From Symbiodinium natans (taxonomy: Eukaryota > Sar > Dinophyceae > Suessiales > Symbiodiniaceae): a stretch of 64,000 nucleotides of DNA. The position numbers and the translations under genes were made by a program. The first letter of the stretch is position 1; each line of letters begins with the position of its first letter. Positions 18,543 to 30,119 of this stretch are shown piece by piece. The stretch is taken from assembly GCA_905221605.1 (NCBI GenBank), contig CAJNDS010002377.1, positions 244,501 through 308,500 on the forward strand, in the 5' to 3' direction. The notes below the pieces were generated by a model. It ran no database searches, was not told the origin of the DNA, and was given only the letters and a program-made list of their open reading frames with translations.

Positions 18543-19074
18543 TAAAACACCCCTTCATAGGTTTCAACTTCTATGGGGATGTTTCCAATGTTTCCAAGGT
18601 CAGGAGTTAGAGGCAGCTGTGGGATCTGCAGCAAGAGGCGAAAAGTCTCATGTCACTCAAGTCTCAAGCAAATTGGCACTGAGGCCCAAAGTTCGAACGC
18701 GCCTGAATCTCCAAGGAACCATTCCTGAGTTGCTCTTCGGGAACCGGCAGACCCCCCACACAACCACAAGTAGTGTTAGAAGTTGTAGTACTAGTCGACG
18801 GTCGTAGGGTCCAAGTAGAAGTCATCGCACTAGTCCTGTCCTATTGTTGGAAGAAGTGTGTGGTGTCGAAGTCTTGAATTGCTCCGTGCGCATTCTTCGC
18901 GGCCACGTGGGAATCAGAGGTGCCCCGACAACCCCCCTGATTCTCCACTCCTACAGGCCCTACAGCCCCTCTGCGCGCGCCGGGCCAGGATGAGGCGGGC
19001 GGCGCGCAGCGTTTACGATTTATGTTGACTCACATGCTGTCGTCATTGCTCTTCGTGTTGCTGGCTGCTTCTGC
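18543..19074. other. Spacer
   Basis: No coherent coding segment was found. Confidence 0.4.
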
Positions 19075-19078
19075 TGCG

Positions 19079-19162
<84 letters not shown>

Positions 19163-19230
19163 GCCGCAGCCGCAGCCGCAGCCGCAGCCGCTGCCGCTGC
19201 CGCTGCCGCGGCCGCCGCCGGCGATGCGGC

Positions 19231-19270
<40 letters not shown>

Positions 19271-19365
19271 GCTGCCGCTGCCGCTGCCGCGGCCGCCGCC
19301 GGCGATGCGGCGGCTGCTGCTGCTGCTGCTGCTGCCGCTGCCGCTGCCGCTGCACGGATGCCTAA
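19075..19365 (+). repeat. (CTG/CCG)n trinucleotide array with an 81-bp higher-order duplication
   Basis: CTG runs of about 25 and 12 units alternate with CCG-rich blocks. A block containing GGCGATGCGGCGG occurs at 19220 and again at 19301, exactly 81 bp apart. All six frames are open as poly-Ala, poly-Leu or poly-Gln, so open frames here say nothing about coding. Confidence 0.95.
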
Positions 19366-19956
19366 ATCGCCAGCACGATGGAAACGACTGCCCACTAGCG
19401 CGCGAAGTACTAACAATTCTGTATGCTAACGAACAAATAGAGATTGGCTCCCAAGCACCTTATTGGGTTCCTGCCAGCTGATGATGGAAGAGGTTGGCCC
19501 TCTCAACTTCTCCTGAGTCTCCTGACCAAAACACCCCATAATTCAGGCCCAGAATCCTCAAGTAGACTGAAGGGCATGCAGCCAGAGGACTTAATCTTCT
19601 TCGCCTGCATCGATATCTTGCAGGACACCCCGCCCCCACAAACTCCCCAAATGTTCGCCAAAAGGCGCCAAAAACCCCCTTAAAAACTGAACCCTAAACC
19701 CTCTACAACATGGGACCACTGCACACCCTGCCCCAAAAAAACCTCCTGCGCCGGGAGCTTGCAGCAGGACATCGTTTGAATGCGATCGAAGAGAAGATTC
19801 CCTGTCCACTGGCGTCTGGTGGACTTGGGGACGGAGGTGCCTTCCAGCAAGAAGGCCGGGGAGACAAGAGTTTCTTCAGCTGCAAAAAGAGCTGGGTGGG
19901 TTTCGGAGTACTCAGGATTTCGGGGCGTTTTTTAAGTGTAGGGGTTGTTCTTTCCC
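19366..19956. other. Spacer or intron region next to the EF-hand exon
   Basis: The minus strand reads ...LQDIDAGEED then a stop near 19600, and another open stretch at 19770-19885 after a TTTTTGCAG acceptor. Either could be a further exon of the EF-hand gene upstream, but neither is convincing. Confidence 0.3.
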
Positions 19957-20080
19957 CCCCGAGGAACCGAGCACAGTGCCCAAGCCCAACAAGAAGGAGG
20001 ACATCAGCTCCACAAACTCGCTCCGGTCGAACGTCTCCGAGTCATCCTCATCGAAGACCCCCAGGATGAAGCGGAGCTTC
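19957..20080 (-). CDS. Canonical EF-hand exon
   Basis: After CAAG|G at 20081/20080 the minus strand reads KLRFILGVFDEDDSETFDRS followed by EFVELMSSF. The loop D-E-D-D-S-E-T-F-D-R-S-E has calcium ligands at positions 1, 3, 5, 7, 9 and the bidentate Glu at 12, with flanking hydrophobic helices, so it should bind calcium. The acceptor is preceded by telomere-like CCTAAACCC units (20097-20132 on the plus strand). The exon end is uncertain (a donor may lie at about 19957-19990). The rest of the gene was not identified. Confidence 0.7.
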
Positions 20081-20097
20081 CTTGAACGGCAATCGGG

Positions 20098-20132
20098 TGT
20101 AGGGTTTAGGCTTTAGGCTTTAGGGTTTAGGA
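20098..20132 (+). repeat. Degenerate telomere-like tract
   Basis: TAGGGTTTAGGCTTTAGGCT-type units lie just upstream, in the sense direction, of the EF-hand exon acceptor. Confidence 0.7.
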
Positions 20133-20900
20133 ATAAACGTGCTTGCAGCAAACAAAGCCGGGGGGGGGGGGGGGTTGTTCACGCCTGTAAGCGCCTCTAT
20201 GCGTCTAATCCTGTGGCTATTTGAGGTACATGCGACCCTTCGACGCGTTTAGAGGCTTGGCGCGTTTAGGTGCCGACTGGCGAGAAGTGGTCCCGTTTTG
20301 CTCTGAAGCGGTTTATGGTCCTAATGCTTGTAAGGGAAGGCGTTAGGCTCTAAGTGGTAAACTTTTATGGTTTAGGGGTTGAGGTTTACTGCAAAGGCTC
20401 AAGGTTTGGGTTCAGGCTGTTTAGGGTTTTGAAGGAATGCCCAACCCTCCAACCCGAAAAACCCAAGCATGAACGCTGTCACAACTACTGTTGCTGCTGG
20501 ACATCCCACATGGCCATGCTTCACCTAAGCCCTAAGCTGCTCTCCATGATAATTCTCAGGGCGCTCAGGGAGTACTGCTAAAGTACTTGGCCTTGTGCAA
20601 GACTTGTCCAGCATCAACCGTAACCATCAGACCTGGTTGCTGCTTCTTCGCGATCTTGGTGGCCAGAAGGATGGCGGAGGTCAGAAACGCCCCTGGGCTG
20701 ATCCTCACCTCAAACGAACCCAAAAAACTCCGGTACGCTCGGGTTGTTGGGAGGGCGCAACAACAGGACTGGTTGCCACAGATAGATAGATTTAGATAGT
20801 CCTTGTCAGAGAAACCCAGCTCTTTCAAGACACTAAAAAAGAAGTGTCTCAATCAGAGAGCAGGGCCACAGTTGCCCTCGGGAAAAAAAAACAGAAAGCA
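20133..20900. other. Spacer
   Basis: A G-run at 20161-20174 and scattered TTTAGGG fragments. No coding segment was found. Confidence 0.4.
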
Positions 20901-20901
20901 T

Positions 20902-20985
20902 CCGCAGAGAGAGAGGGAGAGAGAGAAAGAGAAAAAAAACGACTGTAACAGAGAGAGGAAACACACACACACACACACACACACA

Positions 20986-21066
<81 letters not shown>
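20902..21066 (+). repeat. Compound microsatellite (GAGA), (AC), (GCAC), (AGAC)
   Basis: Successive blocks GAGAGA, (AC)13, (GCAC)11 and (AGAC)10 lie side by side, each derivable from its neighbour by a single base change. This shows stepwise repeat mutation. Confidence 0.95.
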
Positions 21067-21070
<4 letters not shown>

Positions 21071-21246
21071 GCAAGGAAGGGCGAGAGCAGAACCAAATAA
21101 TAGCTGCTGTATTCAGCCTCCGTGTTTGCTGACTTTTGTCGGCTCTGTACGGACTGTTTTGTTGAACGTCCGTCACGATTTGCTGAATCCCACTCCTCTC
21201 CACCGTCAAACCTGAGTTCAAGCTTGAGCAATGATAATAAGTGAGC

Positions 21247-21703
21247 TCAAGTCACACTCTGGTACGCCATCGTGGACTTTGTCGCCTCGAGCCGGGAGTA
21301 TGACGGAGGATCGAAGATCTTGACCCACTGCAGGACTTTCCTTACTCTGATGCTGAGCTCGAGGAGTGATCCGGGTGCAATGGTTGGGTAAGGAACAGCT
21401 ACTCAGAAATACTTTGCATATAAATAGATTGCCACTCCAAGTTTCGCCATAGGAGCGGCGATGAAGTCTCGAAATTCAGAGGCATCCATCAGCTTGGGCG
21501 CACACCCGGGAATCCAGCCGCCGGCCCCCTGCCATCGATTAAAGAGATCGACCCAGTAGCCGATGGCGCGGTGTGATATGGAGGAACAAACCTCCGGGGG
21601 CGACTTGGACAGCACGGGAAGCCACAACTCCTCCATCCAATGGCAATCGGGCTCCTCATCAAGGATCTTGGCCATCAGGTCCGCAATGGAGTCTTCTCGA
21701 TGC
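21247..21703 (-). CDS. Two-exon gene end, unknown protein
   Basis: Exon A (21703-21413) follows an acceptor AG and reads REDSIADLMAKILDEEPDCH... to ...GVAIYLYAK, ending AA|GTATTT. A 72-bp intron follows (21412-21341, ending GAGTAAG). Exon B (21340-21247) reads KVLQWVKIFDPPSYSRLEAT... and ends in TGA. The split phase (AA plus G) restores a lysine codon and the frame, which strongly supports the model. The protein is rich in Trp, Pro and Cys (HWMEELWLPVLSKSPPEVCS) and no family was recognised. The 5' exons were not located. Confidence 0.6.
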
Positions 21704-23666
21704 CCTCACAATTGTTTTTTAATGTGCCCTTTCTAGCTTGCGCCACCCCACAAAAATCACCTCAACCACAGACAACATTTCATTCAATAGCATACGTGTG
21801 TTCAAATTGTTCTTTTGCTCAAAGGAGAAGCCTCGCGGCGAGGCCGGGGACGTACTTTCCTGGCTCAGCGCGGGACCTCTCCGACGGAAATCCCAGCGCT
21901 GAACTCCTGGCAGCCGATCTGACTTGGCTTTCTGAACCTCCTCTTCCTCAAGGCCCTTGCTGGCCGAGTCGTGCCCATCGTTCCTGTCCCTATATGGCCG
22001 AGCGGTTGCTGGCAAGACCAGAGTGTGGGAAGGCCGCTTCCTTGGCGACAAGGGAGCACTTCCCGGAGGTCGCTGTGGCGTTGGGGTCCCAGGATTTCCA
22101 GGATTCCTGGGGCTTCTGGGGCTCCCAAAACTCCCGAGGTTCCAGGACTGCGTGCCATCCTCAGCTCTCAGACTCTCAGAGAGGGGACTCTGAGAAGTTG
22201 AAGAGAACATGTGTGTGTGTGTGTGTTTTTTCGTCTCCCACTTTTTTGGAACTACAGGAAAGAAAAGGAGGACAAAAAGAAAGGGAGGAACAACAAAAAA
22301 AAAACGACAGCTATCTCCTAACTGACCATCCCCAGTCTCGCTGTGGAGGGCGCTGGGCTCCGAGGCTCGACGTGCCACCGACCTTCCTGCGGTTAACTTC
22401 TCAAGCTGCCAAGATTTCAGGTCCTCACTCGCCAGGCCAAGGTCGCTGAGTTTGCTGATGTCTCCGACCAGGCTTGAAATTGTCAGCTTGGATGGGCGAT
22501 TTCTTGCCCCTGCCTCCTGCGAATTGCTTTGGCAAGCTTTGCATGGGGTTTAGGCTGTATTCTGTCTACCTTAGTCCTGCCGCAACACTGGACACACCAA
22601 CGCAAGAATCTTTCCCACAGCTACTCAAATCTCCCGTGGCTGGCCTAAGTATACTAATTCATAGCTCGCACCTCGAATCAAATTTGTCACTCACACACGC
22701 TCTTATCTCCATTTGCCTCGTTTAACCTTGTACTTCAGTTCCGGCCTGCACAAAAATCCCGCTCTCCTCGCTCACTTGAGTTCAAAGAGGTTTAGAGTGA
22801 CGCTTCGGGCTTAAACTTACATGGGCGTGAACATGGAGATGCCAACACATCATGCGCCCAAAAAGTCTGTTGTTGGCCTTCCAACCCCCCCCCCCCCTTT
22901 ATCCGTGCAGCAATATGCATTTCAGCGACCTCAGACATCTCAAGCCCCGAGCACATAGAAGGAGGAACCCCCTCCCCCTCTCACCCGAAAGGGGGTGAGG
23001 TCGGCCTGCCCCTCGGGTTGTGGCTTGGGATCCCGACTAGAGAACCACTCTCACCAGAACATGCGGGGGAAGACTCCTCAGGGTTCAAAGACAAGTCCCA
23101 TTAGAGAATCCTCTGAGGAGAAATCGTAGCAGAGCAATCCTCCTCCTCGCGCTTCGGGCAAACAGCATCCGGCTTTCCTGCATCAAGCTTCTTGGCTCTC
23201 CAACCCGGCTCTTGCACTGCATTCGGTCTAGACATCAAGCTTCAAGAAGGTGCGCGGGGGAGGGGCGGGGGTCTGAACTTAATGTTGCTGTAGCTATTGC
23301 CAGTGTTTCCTTATCTTTGGCAAAGTTCAAGACACGTTCGTGTGACCTACGCAAGTCCTGTGACATTGGTACGCTGCAGGTAGTTCGGAATAGGTGTTGT
23401 CATCGTTGCACTCATCTGAACACGCACACAACGGCAAGACAAAACAACCACCGTGGCAGATCGTGTGCTGCACTTGTGGGCTCATGGGCTTATTGAAACT
23501 TCGGGTTGGTATGATGGGGTTACATCAGTTTAGAACGTCAGGCTTGTGAGCCAGCCACACACACCATGCGCGAGCGCAGCCCTTCCTCAACGCATCCGTG
23601 CTCTTCATCGTCAGTAGCCTTGCTTCTATATTAGCTCTATTGACCTAAGCCCCGACATGCAAACCC
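21704..23666. other. Spacer without supportable genes
   Basis: It contains a short (TG)n (22210-22226), poly-C (22888-22899) and G-x-x-rich open stretches around 22060-22140 that could suggest collagen-like sequence but are open in several frames. Confidence 0.4.
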
Positions 23667-23827
23667 TCCAAGCTTGAAATTGAAGCCCTCGCAATCCAAC
23701 ACAATCAAGCAATCCCGAATCTTGCCTCAAACCCCGAGTCTCACTTGAAATGCGATATGCACAAGAGGGCTTGCCTTGCCATGCGCGCAGAAGTCTGACC
23801 ATGGTGCGGCAAGTCGAGTCAGACAAC
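23667..23827. repeat. Dispersed repeat, copy 1
   Basis: About 160 bp from CCAAGCTTGAAATT to GGTGCGGCAAGTYGAGTC recur in the same orientation at 40681-40845 with scattered substitutions and small indels. The function is unknown. Confidence 0.85.
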
Positions 23828-24410
23828 AGCTGCGGGCTTCGTTTCGTCTTGCTGTTACGATTGCTAAGAGTATGGCTCAAGCTATTGGGGCCCTTAAGAG
23901 GAACTGGCCCGCGCTCCTTTGGGAGGCCTCCGCCATTCTTCCTTTAACTCACGTTACGGCTAAAGGGCTGACCCTGCGCCCCATGCCATGATGGCGACGG
24001 CAGCAAAGTCACCCAGAGGGCCCACCTCTCCCCGCCCCAAAGGGGTTGCTCCAGCCCTGCCAGGATGGTGGTCCCTGAATAGTTCCGCTGCTGACCCATG
24101 CTTGCGGGGCAGTTGTATCTTTCAAAAACAAACTCGGAGTTTGGATAATCCTTCTCGGCCTCTCCGACCAGCATCTGGCTTCCTTCCCTTCGAACCTTCC
24201 CCCGCGCCACAACAACCGAACCTACCCTGGACGCTCCTGGGTAACCCAGTGGGAAAAATTAGACGCGACATGTTATTAATGATCCCAGAAACTTTTACTT
24301 ATGTTCTACTAGGAACCCAGAAACAAAGAGGCAAAAGAGGACACCATTAAAGAACCTACCTCACAGTGGGGCCTCAAGAGTTGAATACTTGGAATCGAGT
24401 TTCGGGGTCT

Positions 24411-24460
24411 TTGAAAGCCCTAAACCCTAAACCCCCAATTGAACCCTTAAACCCTAAACC
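24411..24460 (-). repeat. Telomere-like tract, CCCTAAA orientation
   Basis: Several CCCTAAA units, some degenerate. It faces a TTTAGGG tract at 24567-24650. Confidence 0.85.
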
Positions 24461-24562
24461 CTTCAGGAGCCCACAGGAAGAGGAATGCAACTGAGTGCTG
24501 GCCCCCCGCCATGCCCAGGTTGGAGTGTCATCAGACCAGCGCTCGATGTTTTTTGTGGTCAA
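24461..24562 (-). CDS. Possible exon between opposed telomere-like tracts
   Basis: The minus strand reads TTKNIERWSDDTPTWAWRGA then STQLHSSSCGLLKG, ending at CTGAAGG|GTTTAGGGTTTAA, a GT donor made of the telomere-like tract. The acceptor is not clear. No family was recognised. Confidence 0.35.
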
Positions 24563-24566
24563 TGTC

Positions 24567-24650
24567 GGTTTAGGGCTTAGGGCAGAGGGTTTAGGGAATA
24601 GGGTTGAGGGAACAAGCTTTAGGGTATAAGGTTTAGGGTTTAGGGAAAAG
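24567..24650 (+). repeat. Degenerate telomere-like tract, TTTAGGG orientation
   Basis: Imperfect GGGTTTAGGG units interspersed with AGGGAATAGGGTT-type variants. Confidence 0.75.
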
Positions 24651-27600
24651 GTTTTTGGGCTTAGAGATTAAGGCCCCCGATTAAGGCCCCCTGTTGGGGA
24701 GAGCCGTCTGAAAAGCGTGGAGTTACGACTAGATTTCAGGGTGGAGGGTATAATATGTTGCGGTTCAGGGCTTCAGGGTCTGGATAGCTAACGGGGTATC
24801 CTTGACTTTGATGCGGCTGCCTATCAACGCGTGCACAAGCCACCGTAAGGCCCTATGTTACCCTCTGCACACTCTGATTTGGACCCTTCCCTTGGACTGA
24901 CGGAGGCTTTAGCATTCGAGTTCCAGGAACCGCACAATGTCCCCTCCCCAAGGAAAAAGCATGTAAATGTCGATTTGCAGAGAAGACTGCTGTAATGTGT
25001 ACCTACGTGATCATCAACTAAAGCTCCAGGGTTTCTTCGGCAATCTTCTGAACAGCCGCTGATTTTCCTTGGACGCTCCTCGCCGATCTTTCCCCACGCC
25101 GCGCAGACTCGAATTCGATTGAACGAGGGCATAGGTCTCTGCGGGCCTCTGGGAGCAGGCATAAAGCCAAAATCGGGTCTGGCTAGACTACTGGTGTATG
25201 GTTTGGAAAGCGCTTTCACGATTGCGAACTGTTGACTACTGTCTCGACCACAAACTAAGTTAAACTAAGCACAGATACGCGTCGAGCCCTTGTATCTTGC
25301 AATTATACAAGGGTTATTCTGCCTATCTGTACAACCAAGCCTACATGGCCGAAACGGAACAACATAGTTGATATGCTGAAGCTGGATGGTAGCCAAAGTG
25401 CTGGAGTTCATGGCTCGGGACAAACATGCTGAACCCGTAGCATAATAGGGACAACAGGACTGATAACTAGAGGCGGAGGGCGCAGGACCAACACAACGAG
25501 TAAGACTAGTCCTTAGGTTTCTGTTTAGAAGGGTTTTACGAACCATAGCTGCCTTGATGAGAACTCAGTGTCTGTCCTCGATACCGAAAGATACCAATTA
25601 AGGAAGACGTAAGCCAGGAAGACCCGCCTGTCCTTTTCGGGTTTCCTGGTTGAGCTGCGGCTTCGTGCTGTTGTGTTCAAGGTTTTGGGGCTTGGGGGTT
25701 TTGGGTTTGATTTGGGAATTTGGGGTTCAATTGGGGTTTGACGGCCTTCGCCGCTTCGGCTTGACGATGCTGCAATCCCAGACCGCCCGGGGCCCGCGTG
25801 CATCCTGCAGCCTACATCCACTCCTGACCTAGGCTTTATAGGTTCTGGGGTTGAGCTTCATGAAGTCTTGGGCTTCAGGCCCGAAGCTGTTCTCGAAGTT
25901 CGGGAAGTAGGTCTCTCGGTTAAGGGTTTAGGGTTGGGGGTGGTGGGCATCTGCAGAAGGTTTACCTAGACCTTCCATTCTAGGCTGCGTCTTGGGTGGA
26001 GAAGGCAACAGGAACAAGAGGGTAGGCTAAGTACAGACCCACCAACTGCGAATAAGCCCAGAAATGAAAGAGGCTTTGCCAGCTTGCAATAAAGGCTGAT
26101 GCCATCTGCTGCTAGAACGAATCCCATCGCGAGACGAAGATGGCCTCGTAGCTGTGAGAACATGCCCGTGCCTGTGTAAGACCGCCAAACCCTGGAGTTT
26201 GTTCATCTTCGCAGCATACCCGTGAGAAATGTGAACTAAGCTCTAGATGCTTCTCTCTTTACAAAGCACCTTGGAACACGGAGAAATCGTGGCACTTGTG
26301 TGGCTGTGCAAAGTGCCCAGCCGCCGGATTGGGAGTCTTCTGACAAAAGTCAACTTTACAAATACTCAATCGAAGTTGATCTCGGCAACATGCTTCACCC
26401 ATTGGTGTACTGTTGTACACCTGGCAAACGAGAATGCTGCACCTGAATGTCGTGGATCTTAATTTGCATGGCTGGGATTGCGGCTCTGTTCAGAAAGAGC
26501 CACGGTCGATCAGTGACTTCGTTGAGATCGGTATGGAGCTCGTGTATCGCTCTTTTGACCTGATACAAGGGGCTTCGAGTTTACATTGATTTCTAGTTGT
26601 GATGTTTTAGGCAGCCTTCTGCTTCGAGGGCCTGTCTTTGAGTGCAGCCTTACAGATTAGCACAATCTGCCTCAACACCTGTAACATGATTCTTGATGAT
26701 GGTTTCCAGCGTTGGTACCTCTCTGAAGGCCTTAATGGGTTCGTTGTGGGTGCTGGGCCTTATGCCCCGACCCCACCCCCCCCCCCCCACCCCCAAACAA
26801 ACAGATCATACGGGTTTCAGGAGGTACTACGTAAACTCATTGACATAATAGCCTTGAGACTCGCGATGCTTCACTTGTCAACTCTCAGTCTCAGTGCCTG
26901 GGACCTGAAATACGCTGAGACTACAAAGCCACCGTGCAAACCTGTGAACACATCTGCCTAACCCTACAACACAAGCCCCGCCCCTCACAAAACAAATGTT
27001 CAACAAGCTCTTGCCTGAAACCCTGAAAACCCATACGCCCCCACTTTAAAGCGAAACCAAGAATACACATTCAAAACAGCAAACACAGAGTCATCACAAA
27101 CACTGAGACCAACCACGAATTCTTCAAAAAACAAAGAGCATCCAATCCATCGTGTTGAACATCGACCTCCGAAAGGGTAGAAAAGACTCTGCACCGCAAG
27201 GCCTTGGGCCATGGGTCGCGGTGGGTTTAGGCTTTGGAGCTTGGTGTATTCTTCCGACCCCAGCATTAAGTCAGCGACGGAACGGATTCAATCCCAACTA
27301 TGCCCAGAACTTAATTTCTAAGCCGCCGTCCTTTAACTCCTAAGCATAAACTAGGCAAACCCGGCGCCCGAGAAACCAAACATCTTACAGCCTTACATAA
27401 AGCCACAAAACGCCAAAGCTGAGAGCCCCTAAGCAAAACCACAAAGCCCGAACGCCCTAAACCCTGAAGCCTAAACCCAAAACACACAACCACAAAACCT
27501 TGCAAAAGACCTCTATAACCCTTGTTCAAAAGAAAGTGTAGCACGCAATAAAGCCCTCCAGATACCCATACAACACCGTGTAACCCGCAACAAAGCCAAC

Positions 27601-27726
27601 AAAAACGACCTTTGTAAATCTCTGCTTCTGGGGCTCCGGGCCACCCGGCCAAAATGGGGGTGGTGGAGGTGGGGTAGGAGAGGGTGGAGGCGGTGGTGGA
27701 CCTCCAGGGCGTTTTCTAAAACCTAC
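24651..27726. other. Long spacer
   Basis: Mostly degenerate TTTAGGG/CCCTAAA-derived sequence (25680-25740, 25920-25945, 27440-27500) and a poly-C run (26775-26789). No coherent coding segment was found on either strand. Confidence 0.4.
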
Positions 27727-28190
27727 CGACTTGCCGGAGAGATAGAGTATGGGAAACGCGTGTTTCAGCACAGAATCTGCTTCTTGTATGATGGCTGCTC
27801 TATACTCTACAGTAGAACTGGCTTTCTACATTGTACGGTTCGGCGGGACTACTAAGTACAGAAGACGCGTGATTCTATACTGTAGGACCCCCCTGTTCTT
27901 ATACTGAACGACAAAACCGAGATTGTGGTACAGAAATTGCTTGCTTCGGTATAGAACAGGCTTTGTTTATTGTGATTCTATACGGAGATACCTTCTCTAC
28001 ATTGCACGACTCGCCGGCGATGTTAAATATAGAAAACGCTTGCTTCAGCACAGAGCTTGCTTGGCGTGCTGTGTATGATGATTCTATACTAAAGCGTGCT
28101 TTTGCTGTACTTCACGACCCGCCGGAGACATTGAGCATAGAAAGCGCATGTGTCAGTATAGAGTCTGCTTCTTGTATGATGTCGCCGGAA
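27727..28190 (+). repeat. Diverged tandem repeat of about 108 bp, five units
   Basis: Units start at CGACTYGCCGG-like sequence at 27727, about 27835, 27909, 28007 and 28115. They share TATAGAAAACGC..GCTTCAGCACAGA and GTATGATGATTCTATAC. Full units are 108 bp apart; the third is shortened. The array is richer in A+T than its flanks. Confidence 0.8.
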
Positions 28191-30049
28191 GTTGATTTGT
28201 ATGGTGTATGATGATGATGATGATGATTCTTTGCGGAAGAACTCCTTTCCTTGAGGGCTTAGGGTTCATGGTTGGGGTTTTGGGGTTTGAGAGTTTAGGG
28301 CTTAGGGTTGAGGATGTAGGATGTATGAAAGCTGAAACGGAAGTCCAAACTCGTTTCAACCCTACTTGGGGAGGGCGGGGATGCTCGAAGTGATCATGAT
28401 TGTTGAACCGTGGAACTCATGGTCTTGGTTTAGGTTTAAGCCTTATGTGCAGGATTGTCTCCAGCCCCGGGGTGGCAGCAGTCCCGTGTGCGGGTACTCA
28501 TTGGATTAGATGTCGGGTGAATATTGCGACCAGGTTTCCGACTAAGGTTTTGGGACCAGGGCAACCATTCATGCTACTCCAGGGTTGCTGTTTCCACTTC
28601 GACTTCGACTTCTACCCCTCCACTTCTCCACCCCTCCTCCAGATCCTGCTCCTGCTACTGGCTACGACGACGACCACCACCACCACCACCATTTCAGGTC
28701 TAGGATTTTGGGCTTAGGGCACGGAGTACTGGTTGCAGGATTGACTTCAATGCTGGATGCCGATTTCGTGATACGGCAGGCACATCTGAAAGACACATCC
28801 GATGAACCGATGATTGTGCATCGGAGCTTCTTTTGTGTGTGTGTGTGCGTGTCTGTGCTTTAAGGGCTTTGCTTTGGGATATGTAAAGTTTTAGGGTTCG
28901 TGGTTGCCTCTGTTGCTTGAAAAAACTAAAGGCCTTGATGCTTAGTTTACCACTTGGAGTTTCAACCATACTTTCATTGGGTATTGGGGATACGAGACTA
29001 AACCTTTAAGTAAGCCGCAGACCCCGGAATCCGAAAATCAGAAACCTTACTGTCCTTTCTCTAAACAATAAACAAGTATTGCTTTACAGAATCTCAAGCC
29101 CCAAAACACGCCCTTGGAAGCAAAGCCCTTGCGACACCCTTACGAAGCCTGCCTAAAGTTTCGATCAAGCCCTAAAGCAGCCCCTACTAAGCTTTTGTGC
29201 AAGCCCTTACAATGCCCTTACAAGACCCCCGCAACCGCAAGGGTTCAACCGAGGCCGCAGCGGAAAGTCCGCACCCGGGGGATCTGGGCTTTAGGGTTCA
29301 GGGTTTCGGTTTCAGGGTTAGAGTTTTGAGCTTAGGGCTTCGGAAAGCCCGAAACTTCGAAAAACAATTTTGAGCCCCAGCGCCATGCCGTTCGGTACGT
29401 GCGTTTGGGGATTGAGGAAGCTTACGGCTTCAGCGTGCCAAGGATTCAGCTTTGGGCGTTGAGGGTCTTTGGGATTTTAGGGTTCAGGGTTAGAGAATTT
29501 TCGGTTAAGGGCTTCAGGGGGAGAGATTCGAGTTACGATCTGCTTTCAAAGCTTTGGGCCTTTAGTGCGTGCTTTGTACAAAACTTCTCAGGCGTTGGCC
29601 CCACGGACAGAGGCGATATCCATGAATCAAGGAATTCGGAATACACCTTCAGTCATACCTGAAAGGCCTGTCAGAATTCAGCACTGCTTTGCGCTCGCCG
29701 GGAGACTACCCCATGCAGCCCTCATGGTCATAAACAACCTATAGGACCTTTGCAAAATCAGACACTTTAGACCTTCGACCCTATCTAACCCCTGCACCTA
29801 GGACCTTGAACAGTCCCTGTTATACTAATCCTGGTGGCGACTTTAAAGCTCGTATAAGACCCTCATTGAACTATTGTGTTACATGAACCCTTGGAGATAT
29901 ATGCTACCCGAGTACAAAACAAATAATTCCTACTCGGAGCATTGAAGAAACCCAAGAAACCTTTAAGGATATACATGTATACAGCCTTTGATAGGCAGAC
30001 AGAGGAGGGCATGGAGGTTGCAGATATGTGGGGCTTTTAGGCTCCAAAG
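28191..30049. other. Spacer
   Basis: Short ATG (28206-28226) and CCA/ACC (28670-28690) triplet runs and many telomere-derived fragments (28270-28320, 29280-29340). No supportable gene. Confidence 0.4.
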
Positions 30050-30119
30050 AATCCCAGACCCCGAATGCCTCCTCCGATTCCTCCTTTGGAGCGTCGCTCT
30101 TCTTCGCCTTGTCAGGCAT
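30050..30119 (-). CDS. Possible first exon, Lys/Glu-rich
   Basis: ATG at 30119 starts MPDKAKKSDAPKEESEEAFG and continues VWDSLEPKS, a composition typical of protein N-termini. A donor may lie near 30055. No downstream exon was assigned. Confidence 0.3.

Noticed and set aside
19022-19429. Poly-Ala, poly-Leu and poly-Gln proteins
   Set aside because: All frames of the CTG/CCG array are open, so the frames carry no coding information.
20803-21231. Open frames with Thr/His/Arg and Cys/Val runs
   Set aside because: Artefacts of the compound AC/GCAC/AGAC repeat.
21640-22449. 269-residue plus-strand ORF with a collagen-like G-x-x patch
   Set aside because: Several overlapping frames on both strands are equally open; Gly periodicity is short and arises from a CCAGGA/CTCCTGG-rich stretch.
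23873-23881. TGGCTCAAG as another spliced-leader relict
   Set aside because: Only nine bases match and no T precedes them; expected by chance in a window of this size. The same holds for GGCTCAAG at 20394 and 33833.
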